A stretch of 64,000 nt of DNA from Litoditis marina (taxonomy: Eukaryota; Nematoda; Chromadorea; Rhabditida; Rhabditidae), in NCBI GenBank assembly GCA_964036275.1, contig OZ038440.1, forward strand, positions 1,798,001-1,862,000, in the 5' to 3' direction. Within the stretch, counting starts at the first letter, position 1. The number at the start of each line of letters is the position of its first letter. Below are positions 37,457 to 48,998 of the stretch, in pieces. The translations under genes and the position numbers were made by a program. The notes beneath the pieces are model-generated. The model saw nothing but the letters and a program-made list of their open reading frames with translations, ran no database searches and was not told the DNA's origin.

Positions 37457-37710
37457 TTTCATCTATGTCCTTCTACAGTAATCCGTCAAATATTTAGGAG
37501 TCTTTTTCTAATGAGTCATTTATTATTTTGGTTTAAAACTTCCAGAGTTTGCAGTAGTAAACGTGCAGAAAACACTACAATGTGGAATATCACGAATAAA
37601 TCTATTATATTCTAGTCTACCAAAGTTTGAAGAAAATCCAAAAACGCCATTATACTAAACTTTAATCTGGAAGTTTGAGCAGATTACTGTACAGGGTTAC
37701 AAATGGGTGG
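37457..37710. repeat. MITE family 4, copy B
   Basis: Left end CTACAGTAATCCGTC, right end GCAGATTACTGTAC. The interior matches the copy at 32439-32652 with an insertion of about 40 bases. It lies between the CCA-adding enzyme gene and the first glycine-rich peptide gene; no other feature was recognised in 37111-38040. Confidence 0.68.
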
Positions 37711-38049
37711 AATAAACTATAACCAACGTTGAGGTCAGTACAATACCCACACATTCGGCGGAAAAAACTGGGAGGTTCGACTTGATGTTTGAAATGCATC
37801 GATTATATTACTGATACCCGGTTGGTTTTGTAGTATTCACCAGCTTTCTAGAGCCGTTTCAAAGATTCACCAATTACCCGCAAATTCACTAGTAACGTTG
37901 TTCCAGCAAGATTGAAATAGACAGTTTCATTATTTATGGTTGTAAGGAAACTTAGTGTGCGTCTATATGAAAGTACATACTTTTGTTTCTTCATAAACAC
38001 GGAGTACAACTCGTGATTTCATTTTGATCGCTCAGTACTATCGCGTCCC

Positions 38050-38057
38050 TATAAAAG
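38050..38057 (+). promoter_or_regulatory. TATA box of glycine-rich peptide gene 1
   Basis: TATAAAAG 48 bases before the ATG. The two other glycine-rich peptide genes have a TATA box at a closely similar distance, implying very short 5' leaders of about 20 bases. Confidence 0.7.
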
Positions 38058-38097
38058 ACGGCCATCACAAAAGAAAATACAGGATTATTCGGCCGCC

Positions 38098-39927
38098 ATG
38101 AGACATTTATTATGTCTTCTTCTATTTGTTCTGTTTTTCACGCAAACTCTTAGTATCAGGTAAGTGTTGAAACAGTGAGACGCGACTGGGTGTATTTAAT
38201 TGCACAGTCACGTGAACATGTACAACGCAACATAACTGAGAAACGTGCAATGACAAAGTGCACGATTTCTCATTAGAATGCTAACTTTACGTGCGTATTC
38301 AATTTACTCCTTGTATATAGAGGAAATGACTGAATCATCGCTGTAGTTTTATCTCGAAACACGCCACTCATTTCCGACCAAAAAAGGAATCAAACTACAA
38401 AGACAGCGGGATAGGACAACCTACACCGTATCATTCTGCTTTGGGGAGTAGTTTACATTTGCCCCCCACCCTGGTCGAAAATGGGTTGAAAAGGGCCCGT
38501 ACTACAATCGCCCCCCACCTTTGGGGGGCGATTATACACCATGCTTATTCACTGCAGGCTTGGGTTGAGTGGGGGGTGATTGTTCATCAGTTCCGGGTAT
38601 GTACTATCACCCCCCATTTTGTATTGTGGGGGGTGATTGTTCATTGTCGAAGATGTACAATGTCCGCCCACCCATTTAATTACCCCCCACCTTCGCGCGA
38701 CTTTTCTGGGATTTCAATTAGGTGGGGGGTAATAGTACCACGAGGGGGGCGATTGTACATTTTTCCCCTGCTTTGTACTCTATGAAAATACATATTTGCT
38801 TGATGTGGTTGTTGCGGTTCTTGAAAACAGTTCGTACTGATTGGGTATGTTACTGTCAATATAGTCTGCTTTATACGCCCTCGTAAAAAGCATGGAGCAT
38901 ATCATATTTCTCTCAGACTGCGCGGTATTTCTCTGTAGTTCAATCGTTGAATATTTCACAACTCCCAAAAAGAAAACGCCGTAAGGGCTCTGGGAACCAT
39001 AAACCCAGTATTTAACTTTCTGGAGCGGTAAAATATACCACCTGGCAAGCAGTTTCAGGTTATAACTCTCAGCCTCAAATAGTATCTAACATTTGAGAAC
39101 CTGGTCAATCCAAGAGTACAGTTTGAAGGTAACAGCTCGTGGCGTGCTGATGAGTTTTTGAATCTTAGGAAAAGACTATTTGGCTTAAAGTGTTTATGAC
39201 CGGTTGTCTACATCACAAACGGCTTATTGAACTGTCATTAAACAGGCCAATCTGTTTTTCGCAAAATTGTTTCGCATTTTGGGCCTGGTGTTATCATGGT
39301 GTTTAGACTAGATGAGCCTCTAGACCAGGATTGGGTTAGATCCTGTTTATAACTTTGTTTAGTTCACAAATTTAATGTTCTTCAGAAGAAAGCGTGGTGG
39401 ATACGGTGCTCCGTCGTATCAGAGTGGTGGTGGTGGCTACGGGGCGAGTCAGATGATGGGAGGCTACCAGCAGGGTGGTGGCTACCAAGGAGGAGGGGGA
39501 GGGTTCCAACAGGGAGGAATGATGCAGCCATTCGGGGGCGGGGGCATGTCTCAGGGAGGGTGAGTTGCAGGGTTGTTGAAATCTCGTAACTCAACTCCGA
39601 CTCGAATCGAGTAAAACTCAAAAAAATTCGAGTCGAGTTGAACTCGAAACTCGAAATGTTGAACTTGATTAACAACCCTAGTCCGTTGTTTCGAAGTTTG
39701 GTTTTATCTTCAGTGTGCTACCAAATGGCGTTTACCGTTTACACTAACTACCTAAACCTTAGCAACGTTTCCTAGGAAAATCGAGCTTTTTCTTCTGAGA
39801 CCATCTCGAAACTCAGAACAATATCTTAAGAGAAACGGTACATCTATATTCTATGTTATGAATATTGTTACAGTTTTCATAACTATCATACTTTTACAGA
39901 GGCGGCCGATATGGCTACGGAGGATGA
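38098..39927 (+). CDS. Secreted glycine-rich peptide precursor 1 (3 exons, 87 aa)
   Basis: Exons 38098-38159, 39386-39559 and 39900-39927. Exon 1 encodes a typical signal peptide (MRHLLCLLLFVLFFTQTLS). Exon 2 begins by completing the dibasic sequence RRKR, a furin-type processing site, followed by a mature region rich in Gly, Tyr, Gln and Met with GGGYQ repeats. Exon 3 ends GGRYGYGG. The style is that of nematode Gly/Tyr-rich antimicrobial or neuropeptide-like precursors, but I cannot assign it to a named family. Intron 1 holds the G-run array and intron 2 a TCGAG MITE. The exon layout and phases (2 and 2) are identical in the genes at 40719 and 50223. Confidence 0.85.
38450..38768. repeat. 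G-run/C-run hairpin array
   Basis: Six or more blocks of 5-7 G or C (GGTGGGGGGTAATAGTAC, GTACTATCACCCCCCATT, GGGGGGTGATTGTTCATT, GCCCCCCACC and similar) alternate in orientation over 320 bases, so neighbouring blocks can pair. It fills part of intron 1 of peptide gene 1. Confidence 0.75.
39569..39679. repeat. TCGAG-repeat MITE, short copy in a peptide gene
   Basis: AGGGTTGTT at the left, AACAACCCT at the right, and CTCGAA/TCGAGT units within. It begins 9 bases after the exon 2 donor of peptide gene 1. Confidence 0.7.
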
Positions 39928-40673
39928 GCAGGAAACAATCGAAAACCATTAACGACTTACTCAACTTTGTGTTATTCAATGATCACACTATTTTCGCAAT
40001 TAAAATTAACACATACTTTGTTTAATTACATCTTTTTTACGAAGACACAGACAAAGCCCTTGAAAAGTATAAAAGAATGTCCACATTAATAATAATAAAA
40101 CAATTATATAAAACAAAGTGTTTATATATAAATGAAATGTTTCATTCACTTCCGTTCAATCAGGAACCTTCCGATCGAAATGCGAAAACAAGGCGATCTT
40201 GCAGAGAACACTTTATAACAGCGTGAAACTTAAAATTACTAGCCAGTTTTGAGACGAGCAAGGACCATTCTCTGTGGTGACCTGTAAACAACGAACCTGC
40301 TGTAATGCATGTTTTATTGTGAGGAAATGTAGACTGACAGAAAACACAACCATAACAGTTTTATTAGGTACCCGAGAACTTTTTCATTAGGAACCATGGT
40401 CAAAAACTTTCGGGTTTAATGGGGTTTGTGCTATTAGTGGAACATTTTATCCAGAGACTAAAATTGTTTCGGTAACCTAATAGATGAACATTGATAAAAA
40501 AATCATCAAATTCATCTGGGTACGTTTCACGTTTGACTTCGATGCATGAATGAGAAACAATAGAACGGATAGCGGAAATCATCAAGACTGATTTATCACT
40601 TTCCTTTTCCGTAAAGAGCGGATTTGCACGAGCGCCGATCGCTTTTTTCTCACTTTTCACTGCTTGACGATCC

Positions 40674-40682
40674 TATATAAAG
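40674..40682 (+). promoter_or_regulatory. TATA box of glycine-rich peptide gene 2
   Basis: TATATAAAG 45 bases before the ATG. The 740 bases before it (39928-40673) are intergenic with no gene recognised. Confidence 0.7.
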
Positions 40683-40718
40683 AGATTCTAGAAGAAAAAA
40701 TAAGCCAAATTTCGCGTT

Positions 40719-41975
40719 ATGAACTATCTCATATGCGTTCTTCTGCTGGTACTTGCACTGGCCCAAACTGATGCTATCAGGTTCGTTTAGTTTTTTTCTC
40801 TAAAGTGTGTTGACATTTTCAGACATCATAAGAGAGTTTCATGCATATCGCGCCAATACATTTCACGTAATACAAAACCAACATTTATCCACACTTTTTT
40901 TCTGCATTACATTACAAGCTGTTTTTCCCCCGTACTACTGGGTGTTGGATGAAAGTATTGTTGGCGTCAAAAGGGCGCTGCTCAGATGAAAAGTCAAGGG
41001 ACTATTAGGCCCTAAAGAAGGATTTTGGGTGATCGAGCAAACGCGGGACCGATTCCGATAATTCCGATCAGGCTTTTTTCATTGTTTGTGATTTTGAATG
41101 CAACTATGTTGCCTACTCTCCCTTTTTTTTTTTACATTTTTCCAGTATATACGCAAGGGTGAGCAAGAATAACATACTAAATTCAGTGTTTGATACGAAA
41201 AATTTTACCCTAGGCGTCCCCTAGGCCTTAATCGCGGGCCTAAGGAACCTTTAAGACCCGTGACTTTTCACCTATGTAGTAGTACCTAACCAACTCAAAT
41301 TTTGTAATTTTCTAACAGTTCAATTGTAGGACCACACTTCGCCTAGCAATCAATAATCAGAACTTTTAAGCCCGTGACTTTTGAGTCAATACCAGATTCA
41401 CGTGCCCTTTTGCGGCAATAACATTATTTCAAGATTATAGATAAATTGTAGACGCAAGCGAGGTGGATACGGTGCTGCCGCGTACGGAATAGATCAGGGC
41501 GGTTTCAATGGTGGCGGTAGCTATGGGCACGGTGGTGGCTACGGACGTGGCGGTGGATACGCCAATGGCGGTGGCTTCAATCAGGGAGGGTTCAACCAGG
41601 GGGGGTTCAACCAAGGAGGATTCAACCAGGGAGGATTCGAACAAGGAGGGTCAGTAACTTTTTCTGGTTCATTTTTGACATTTAATGTTTGAAAACATAT
41701 CACAAATAGTTGTATTAGTTAAAACCTGATTTCAGTTCAGTTGCCATATCCACTAAAGCGACGAGTGATCAAAAAACACTCATAATATTCACGCTTTCTC
41801 AAATTTTTCTCAAATCGACTTTTTCCTTCTCAAATCGACTTTTTGAAATTGAAGAAATAAACATTCCCCTTAGTTTTTAATGGCCATAAAGGTGAGTCAG
41901 TTACCACTCTTGCACTCATGGTGTTTACAGCATCTATCTTACAGACAATTTGGTGGAAATCGCGGCGGATGGTGA
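40719..41975 (+). CDS. Secreted glycine-rich peptide precursor 2 (3 exons, 96 aa)
   Basis: Exons 40719-40780, 41452-41649 and 41945-41975. The signal peptide is MNYLICVLLLVLALAQTDA; the junction with exon 2 creates RRKR, then GGYGAAAYG, a region of GGGYGRGGGY type, and four to five tandem FNQGG units. It ends GGNRGGW. The FNQGG units are near-identical 15-base repeats, so this region can expand or contract. It is closely related to the peptide encoded at 50223 (GGYGAAAYG shared) and less so to the one at 38098. Intron 1 contains MITE family 3 copy B. Confidence 0.85.
40985..41273. repeat. MITE family 3, copy B
   Basis: Inverted relative to 24438-24763. Begins GATGAAAAGTCAAGGGACTA and ends CGTGACTTTTCACCT. 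The shared interior includes the GCGGGCC and GGTTCC(TT)TTAGG blocks and the GGGTGAGCAAG block. It lies in intron 1 of peptide gene 2. Confidence 0.68.
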
Positions 41976-43100
41976 ATAAAGGAACACTGATGTGATAGAG
42001 ATAATTTTATTTTGTACATAAATTGATAAATGTTTTATTAATAAAAATCTTCTAAAGTGTACACTTCAGTAAACACAGTGTTCTGTCAGAACGTCAGCTT
42101 CACATATGTTTTTTGACTTATGCGTACCCATAATGGTTTCATTAAACTTTTAGTTATGTGTGATCCAGATACAATTCAATTTGTAGTTAGATTGACTGTC
42201 TTACTATGACCAAAACGTGTCACGGCCCCATCCGTCTAGTGACATTGTCGGGCAGACTCGCGAGACGGCAACGACAATGTCACTAGGCGGATGGGGCCGT
42301 GACAAAACGCTCGTTCACGATTTCCTCCCATCCATATTGAAACCTCACAATAAATAAAAACAATAGTAATAATATATAAATTTATTCGATCATAGAAAAC
42401 CGATAATTCATTTTTCACAAGACTATTACAAACTACACTCAACACTGTACAAATATCAAGTAGTGTAAAAAATTAATTTTACCGTTCAACATCATCCTTC
42501 CTTCTGCAAAGACTCTATGTCTGGAACCTATATCGTTTTCCATCTCTCTCCATCGATAGTATCTGGATTACACATAACTAAAATTTAAATGAAATCATAT
42601 GTGTATGCATACGTCGAAAAACATATCTGAAGATGTAGCTGACTGATCCGCAGCAGAAAGCTACAAAAACACAGGAACGAAACAGCATACACAGCACAAA
42701 CTACTTGTTCCATTCGAGACGCGTAGTAGAAAACATATGTTTTTTCAATGTTTTTTTCTCGATAGGTCTGTATCTTGTTTTCTCTTAAAGGAAACCGGAA
42801 CACAACTTGAGCAGAGGTTTTGTTTTGGGCTGCTTTTAACTGTATTGAGATCAGAGGCCGTATGCATGAAACATCCCGGGCCGGGTTGGGATGCTATCCC
42901 GACCTCAATTGGCCGGGAAATAGCGGAATCTAGCTCGGGATTACATCCACGTGACATTCACATGACAATGCCGCGCGACACGCAACGCGTCCAATCAAAA
43001 GTAGGATACGGCAGCTTTACGAGAAACCATGTTGCTCTCTGGTCTCCTTTAACAAGTTCAAGCTGTTTTGAGTGTTGTAGAAAACACGAACCCATTGTGG
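41976..43100. other. Intergenic region between peptide gene 2 and the hydrolase locus
   Basis: Contains one long hairpin (42216-42303) and otherwise no supported gene; the 125-codon ORF at 42737-43114 has no recognised domain and no similarity I can name. Confidence 0.45.
42216..42303. repeat. Near-perfect hairpin, stem about 35 bp
   Basis: TGTCACGGCCCCATCCG and TAGTGACATTGTCG on the left are mirrored by CGACAATGTCACTA and CGGATGGGGCCGTGACA on the right, with one mismatched column and a short loop of about 18 bases (GGCAGACTCGCGAGACGG). Confidence 0.85.
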
Positions 43101-43853
43101 TTTCCAGGATTTAAAGATCTGCACAAAACACGAAAAGTGCGTGAACATGGTGAGCGAGCCAGGTTTTCCGGCTAACGTGTTTCCCACAAATCATTCGAAA
43201 CTCTCCTCATTTTCCCATTCCCATCACTTTTTTGTATCGAGCGCGGTCGGACTGCTCCAACTCTGCTTTGGATGGGAGAGGTAATTGAAGTCTGTTCTGT
43301 TTTCATAGGGACCATTTTGGTATATTGTTAAGACGTTGTTCAGTTATTCATTGTATTCAAATTCAGAAGCCGGATGCTCAAGTTCCCGGGTTGGATTCGG
43401 ACAATTCGAAGAATGTGTGCGTTTGCGACAGTCATTGAAACAATTGACAGTCAAAAATTATTGAAAGAGTTTGCCATACTCTGTAGGGTACTCTGTAGGG
43501 AAACAGATGAACTGAGTTCGCATTTGAAATAATATCAAAATATGATTGTTTCAACTGTCCTAGGTAGAATTAGAAATATCAAAATAAATGCAATGTGCTT
43601 TCATCAGCCTTGTAACTCATCTGTCTGCTGTTTGGTGCTACTTGAAGCTTTCGGTAGAACTTTGTTCCAAATCTCAATTGTAGTTTGAGCGCGATAACTG
43701 CCATAACTTACGAATTTTGACCGGAAAGCAACGGGATTAAACTACAAATACAGCGGGAGCGAGCATAGTACATCCTATAGGCTCGCTCATGAACACAGCG
43801 AACCCTATATTTATGGTTGGTTTCTGTTATTCTGATGATTCGTATTCCAGTAC

Positions 43854-44642
43854 GAAACCTGCACTGTGCGGCGAGGTGCACTTCGAAGTTACTTCCCAGC
43901 AAACTTCTACACATACTCAGGTAATTTTCGAGACTGAAAACATACTGTATGTCTTGATTTCCGCTGTGTGAAAGTTTGTTCGCTCAGTTAATATCAGAAC
44001 TTTTTGCTGATTTACGATTAGTTCTTATGACAAGGAATACTGGTGACATGATCGGGTCTGAGATGTTTCAGATAGTTTGTTGAACCATCACACTATGTCG
44101 AATGAGAAGAACGTATTTCATTGGAAACAAGTGTAGATTGAGTCGTGTCCCGCGTTATGCACTTGAAGCACACTCAAGGCACACTAAGAACCTAAAACAT
44201 TTTTTATTAAACATTTTATTAAACATTATTGAAATTTCGGCAATTGAACATTTAATGAACAACTAACTTCAGCTTCAACTCGAAAATGCTCAGGAGTTTG
44301 AAGTGGTCAACAACAGATTGCGAAAAGGTAGAGTTTTTCATTGATATTCTTTCACTCATAGTTTCATCCAACCCTCAATGCCGATATTGAGTTAAGTTTT
44401 GTGATGTAAAAAATGTGAAAACACACGTCATAATAACTTTATTTTTTTATATTGGCTGTATCGCTAGAGAGTTCACTCTGTTTCACAACTCTTACGAGTA
44501 CTGAACAAATGAACGAGATAATAATCATGCTCTCCTTATTTTCTCCGAGAACTAATGTTTTTCAGCATCCAGTGTCACCGTAGAACGTAGACCCTGTTGT
44601 CCCGCACACGATCATATTTGGCCGAAAGCGGTCGGTTTGTAA
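43854..44642 (+). CDS. Possible small gene or 5' exons of the downstream hydrolase
   Basis: Three segments look like exons with good acceptors and in-phase joins: 43854-43920 (TKPALCGEVHFEVTSQQ), 44275-44329 (LQLENAQEFEVVNNRLRK, coil-like) and one starting about 44567 (CysCys-containing, ERRPCCPAHDHIWPKA). Read straight on, the last reaches TAA at 44640-44642, next to an AATAAA at 44644-44649. If instead a weak donor GTCGGT is used, it would join in phase to the hydrolase exon at 45025. I cannot decide between a separate gene and the hydrolase N-terminus, and the true start was not found (an ATG followed at once by a donor at 43147 is one option). Confidence 0.3.
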
Positions 44643-45024
44643 TAATAAAGTTTATCAGTATAATAATGGACCAATATGAAACCACGAAGCAAAAAGTATT
44701 GAAATAGAAATTTGAGAAAAGAAGAATTGATTTTGGTTACCAAGTCTTGATCTGAACAATTCGCTCTTGTTCTTTTCGTTGAATATTTTATCTCGATCTC
44801 TTCTACTGTGATTGCGAAATGTTTTGAGAACAAGGCGTTGGCCTTCGTAGTACATATTTGTAAAGTTATCATACTATACTTTAAATCAAGTAGTTTTTAC
44901 TTGTATCTTCCATTAAATGTATTGGAAAGCTCTAGTACTGGGTCTTGACATTAGACATACATGACGTAGTGGTACGTTCACTTCAATGACAGCCGTTATA
45001 GTTCATAAAACTATCTATTTTCAG

Positions 45025-48000
45025 ACACCCAGTGTGTGGTTGAAGAACATTGGTCAGATCGTTTCCCTGGCGGTCCAACTGATTCTGGGTGTTATCCACG
45101 TACTCTGTCCTCCCTGGCCCCCATCTATCATGAGAAAAACCATTTTTCGAGCACCACCAGTCGGGAAGTTCTACTATCTGGTCGGCGGAGAGGTGTGTCA
45201 TTGTTTTTTGATGGGGGTAGAAGAATCAGATTTGATTTGTAGTCTGATCTGCATATTCCGACTTACTTCAGATATTTCAGGAGTTATTATTAGTCAAGAA
45301 ACCGAAGTAGTTCTGCTTATCTCCTAGAGAAATTGAGAAATTCAGTACGTATTTTCAGTTTCAGGACAATCAGGAATTTGGAGTACTTAATCTTATCAAC
45401 TTCAGGAATTAACAAAAGTTCACTTGTGTCCTATTTAAACTCTGTTGCAGACCGGTGCTCGTCGTGCGTTTTTCAATGCGTCAGATGCAATTGGTGTCTC
45501 CAACTTACAGCTGTGTCTACCTCATCTGATAAACCGAACTATACAGGCAGTCGACATCTACTACCACTTACTTCGCTCGGAGGTAGGTTTTATTATACTC
45601 TACTAATTTGAGTAATGGATGAAGTCGATAAACGAATAGTCAGAAATTATAAGATCGATTGAGTTAGATGGAAGGTTACATCTCACAGTGGATTCATCCT
45701 TCGAAATTTGGAAAGAACAGTCTAACACTACACAATCATGTATAATGTCAAACCTGTCAATTATTTCGCTTTCACCCCAACCCGTGGGCTCTTATCGTCT
45801 CCCTCCTGGGAGAGTAGTATTCACTTTTTACCCTCCCACAAAAATGAGAAAAGTGGAATTGAGTGGAACTATGCTTTTTCCACCTCTAAATATGTGTCAA
45901 ATTTCAGCCTGTTTTAATCGAGGTTGTTCCGGGAACCCACATTTGTGCCGTGCTGGTCAAATGTGAACAGACTATACGCTACTCGAAGCGGACAAATCAC
46001 TCGCGGTGAGAGTTTATTTTCAAAAAAGGGTTTTTGTTTTGCTACACAAATGCGCACCCCACTCACTGTCTGTATCTGTATTACAACCATTTCGATAATG
46101 AATACAAGTCGTAACTTGAACCTGCCAGTTCAAAAGAGACTGCGAATAACAACGCAAACGCAGGAGGAAAAACTGTTTGATTTACATGTTTAGCCAGATG
46201 TTCTATCAGCCACCCTTCGACACAACCTTTCGTTTTTGTGACCTATTATTGATTTTTAGAACTCGATCCCCAGTCTTGATAATCTATGCCCAACCGAACA
46301 GTTCCGATCTGGGAAGCTGTATGCTCATGGACCCGAATTTCGTACGTTTTCCGAATGAAAAATTCCGCAAAAAACTAGCAAAACAACCTTCAAAGCCCAT
46401 AGACACAGTTAATCTACTGAAAATGAATGACATACACAATAAAAACCTTTTGATATGTTAAAGTTATTGATTGCTGATAAAGTTATAGAAACACGCTTTT
46501 ACTTCTAATCAGATACCGCAACCAGCTGGCAGAACTTTTTTGCCTACAAAACACTATTTGAACCTTTTTCAAACTGTTTTAACCAACACTTCAACCAACT
46601 TCACCTTTAGCTTTGTTTAATTGGAACTATTTCAAATGAGACTGAACAAATTTTACCTGTTTTGTTTCAGTCGGATATGGCTGATTTCATGACCTGTGAC
46701 ATGCTGACGTTTGATTATCCGGGCTACGGCGTCAGCGACGGCGAGGCCAGTGAGAAAATGATCCACAAGAGCACCGAGAAGATCTACGAGTGAGAGTTCA
46801 AATTGTTTCTCTCAATCAGTTATAGCGGTGATCAAATGCAGATGATCTAGTTATTTACGCATTCGCACAAAATTCCTGAATTCAGCGTTGTAGTTTGGTC
46901 TTAACGTCGTATACCTTGAATTTTGCCGTGGGAAATTTGAAGTATCGCCTCCCACTTTAGTTGGGGACCCCCCCCCTTTAGCACTTCAACCCCCACCCAA
47001 GCTAAAACCTGAAAATCTAGGAGAGGGGGGGGGTCAAAATTCTACTTCGATATTTAATACTTACCCCCCACCTGGGTCGGCGGGGGGGGGGGGGGGGTAG
47101 AACTTCAATGGTGGGGGTCGAACTTCAACGAGTGGGGGGCTGAACTTCAATACCGGAAATGTTTACTTTCTACCCCCCCCACCCTCGAACTTTTGTATTG
47201 CAGGTGATAAATTGAATTATCCCGGGGGGGGGGGGGTAAACTACAATTCCCCAAACGCAATACTAATTCAGAAAGGTGGGGGTAAAAAGTCAATGTTCCC
47301 CTTGCTCTGAGTACACCGCACCATTGATTCAGAAACGTATTGTATGAAAATCACTTCCTCTACCTTTTTTCAGAGCGACTTTACAACACTTTTATTTGAA
47401 TATTTGAACAGCTTTTTTTTCAGTTATGCCGTCGAAGTCCTTGGTTATTCTTCTCAGAACATTATTCTCATGGGATTCAGTCTCGGAACGGCAGCTGTGA
47501 TGCATGTGGCAGCCACCAAACCCCAGGTATAGGGTGTCACCAACTGTCAGATGTAGTTTGCTTTCAGACAGAGATCAAACTACAAACACTGCGGCTCGAG
47601 CCAATGTGTAACTTTTTAGCTCGCTCTTTCCTGAAAACTCGTGCAGTGTATATGTTCCAAGCTGACTGCTCTACCCAGTGCGTGGATCGTCTATAACTGA
47701 TGTTCCAAGCTGTTCCAACTGATGTTCCAAGCAGTTCCGAATGTTCCAAGCTGACTGCTCTACCCAGTGCGTGGATCGTCTATAACTTTTTTCTTATCAA
47801 ACCTATGCATATAACAAATACTCGGTAACGAACCAATAGTCGGTCATCACGTGTTCTGTTCACACATTTCCCCCGTGTTCAGGTCAAACGTAGTAAATTC
47901 CAGCTGGGTGCTCTTGTGCTGATTGCCCCCTTTACCTCCTTTGCTCGAGTGGCCACGAACAGTCCCAATAGACAGAAGTCATGGAGGTTCGACTTGTTCC

Positions 48001-48998
48001 GCAGGTAAAAGAACTTAAAGTATGAATCATTTCCAGAAGATCAATTTGATCTTTCTGATGAGTAAAATAGCGATATTTTACAATCGCGGTGCTAACAATG
48101 TGTTTGAAGAAGTTTCGGCCCGGCGGAAACGAATAAGAGTTGTAGAATGGCTTGTTGACACTTAAAGCTTCGAAAGTTTTAAAAGTTGTTACATTTCAAA
48201 GTGGGTAACATAAACTTGATCGCAGCTCTAAAATCTACCGAGATCGAACCACTTGAGAAAATGACAACCTGTTGACAGAATGCTAATAAAACCGAATCAT
48301 CCAAGAAGATGGAGTCTTCCCCGATTGTTTACTGTTTGTACTTTGTAGTTTGCTTTTACAAACTACATGTTTTCATTCCAGTGTGGACAAAACGTCGCAG
48401 ATCCGTTGTCCTACCCTCATCTGTCATGGCGGCGACGACATAATAGTCCACTCTGGACACGGAAAGTCGCTCTACGACCGAATCCACGACTGTCGACTAT
48501 TTGTACTACAGAAGGCAACACATCAGGTGAGCTAGAATTCTATGACTGAAAGTTTCAGAAAGTTTGTATCGCGAAATATCATCATCCAATTAGTCGCACA
48601 GTTTCATTATGAGATGCTTTTAAATGGAGGTAATCTATAGAGAAAAGTCTGGAAGAAAACCATCATGTTCCATCTAGCGGCAGAAATCGAGCCTAATTTC
48701 TTTCGACCTCCCAATGAATATGAACTTTTTCCTTTTCTGTCTTCCATTTCAATACGTGAAATGCCGCGTTTCATTTTCGACAATTTTCATGTTCACGTCA
48801 GGATCTTATTCACAGGGCATCATCTGCGAGCGTCAAATGTGGGACCAGATGGAGTCGTTCATCCACGAGTGCATGGACCTCCAGAGCAAATGGGCAGATT
48901 GGGCAGATGGGGCCGGCGAGACGACCACCCTGAATACCCCCTCACTCCCCACCAATCTCTACCCACCCCGCAAGAGGGGCAGTGCAGTTACGGTCTGA
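45025..48998 (+). CDS. Alpha/beta-hydrolase of the ABHD17 type (9 exons seen, 5' end unresolved)
   Basis: Exons 45025-45192, 45451-45582, 45908-46005, 46260-46341, 46671-46789, 47424-47526, 47883-48004, 48382-48526 and 48816-48998 join in phase to 383 residues. An N-terminal hydrophobic stretch (SLAVQLILGVIHVLCPPWPP) could be a membrane anchor. The hydrolase core has SPVLIIYAQPNSSDLG, FDYPGYGVSDGEAS, the nucleophile elbow GFSLGTAA (Ser), HGGDDIIV with the acid Asp, and KATHQG with the catalytic His, so the Ser-Asp-His triad looks complete. The family includes ABHD17 depalmitoylases, which act at membranes; the oxyanion-side motif is Y-A-Q-P-N rather than the usual F-S-H-G-N. The C-terminal 45 residues are Pro/Thr-rich and outside the fold. 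The exon chain may continue upstream into 43.8-44.6 kb. Confidence 0.85.
46940..47290. repeat. G-run/C-run array in the hydrolase gene
   Basis: Blocks of 6-15 C or G in alternating orientation (near 46970, 47026, 47064, 47081-47097, 47174 and 47225-47237), with the unit GAACTTCAA/TTGAAGTT repeated between them. It lies in the intron between the exons ending 46789 and starting 47424. Confidence 0.75.
47553..47590. repeat. Short inverted repeat with GTAGTTTG / CAAACTAC arms
   Basis: ATGTAGTTTGCTTTCAGACA is followed at once by AGAGATCAAACTACAAACAC. This is one of the dispersed GTAGTTTG motif sites seen throughout the window. A direct duplication of CAAGCTGACTGCTCTACCCA follows near 47658 and 47747. 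Confidence 0.55.

Noticed and set aside
38441..38785. 114-codon ORF with GVIV repeats
   Set aside because: Product of the G-run/C-run array within intron 1 of a peptide gene.
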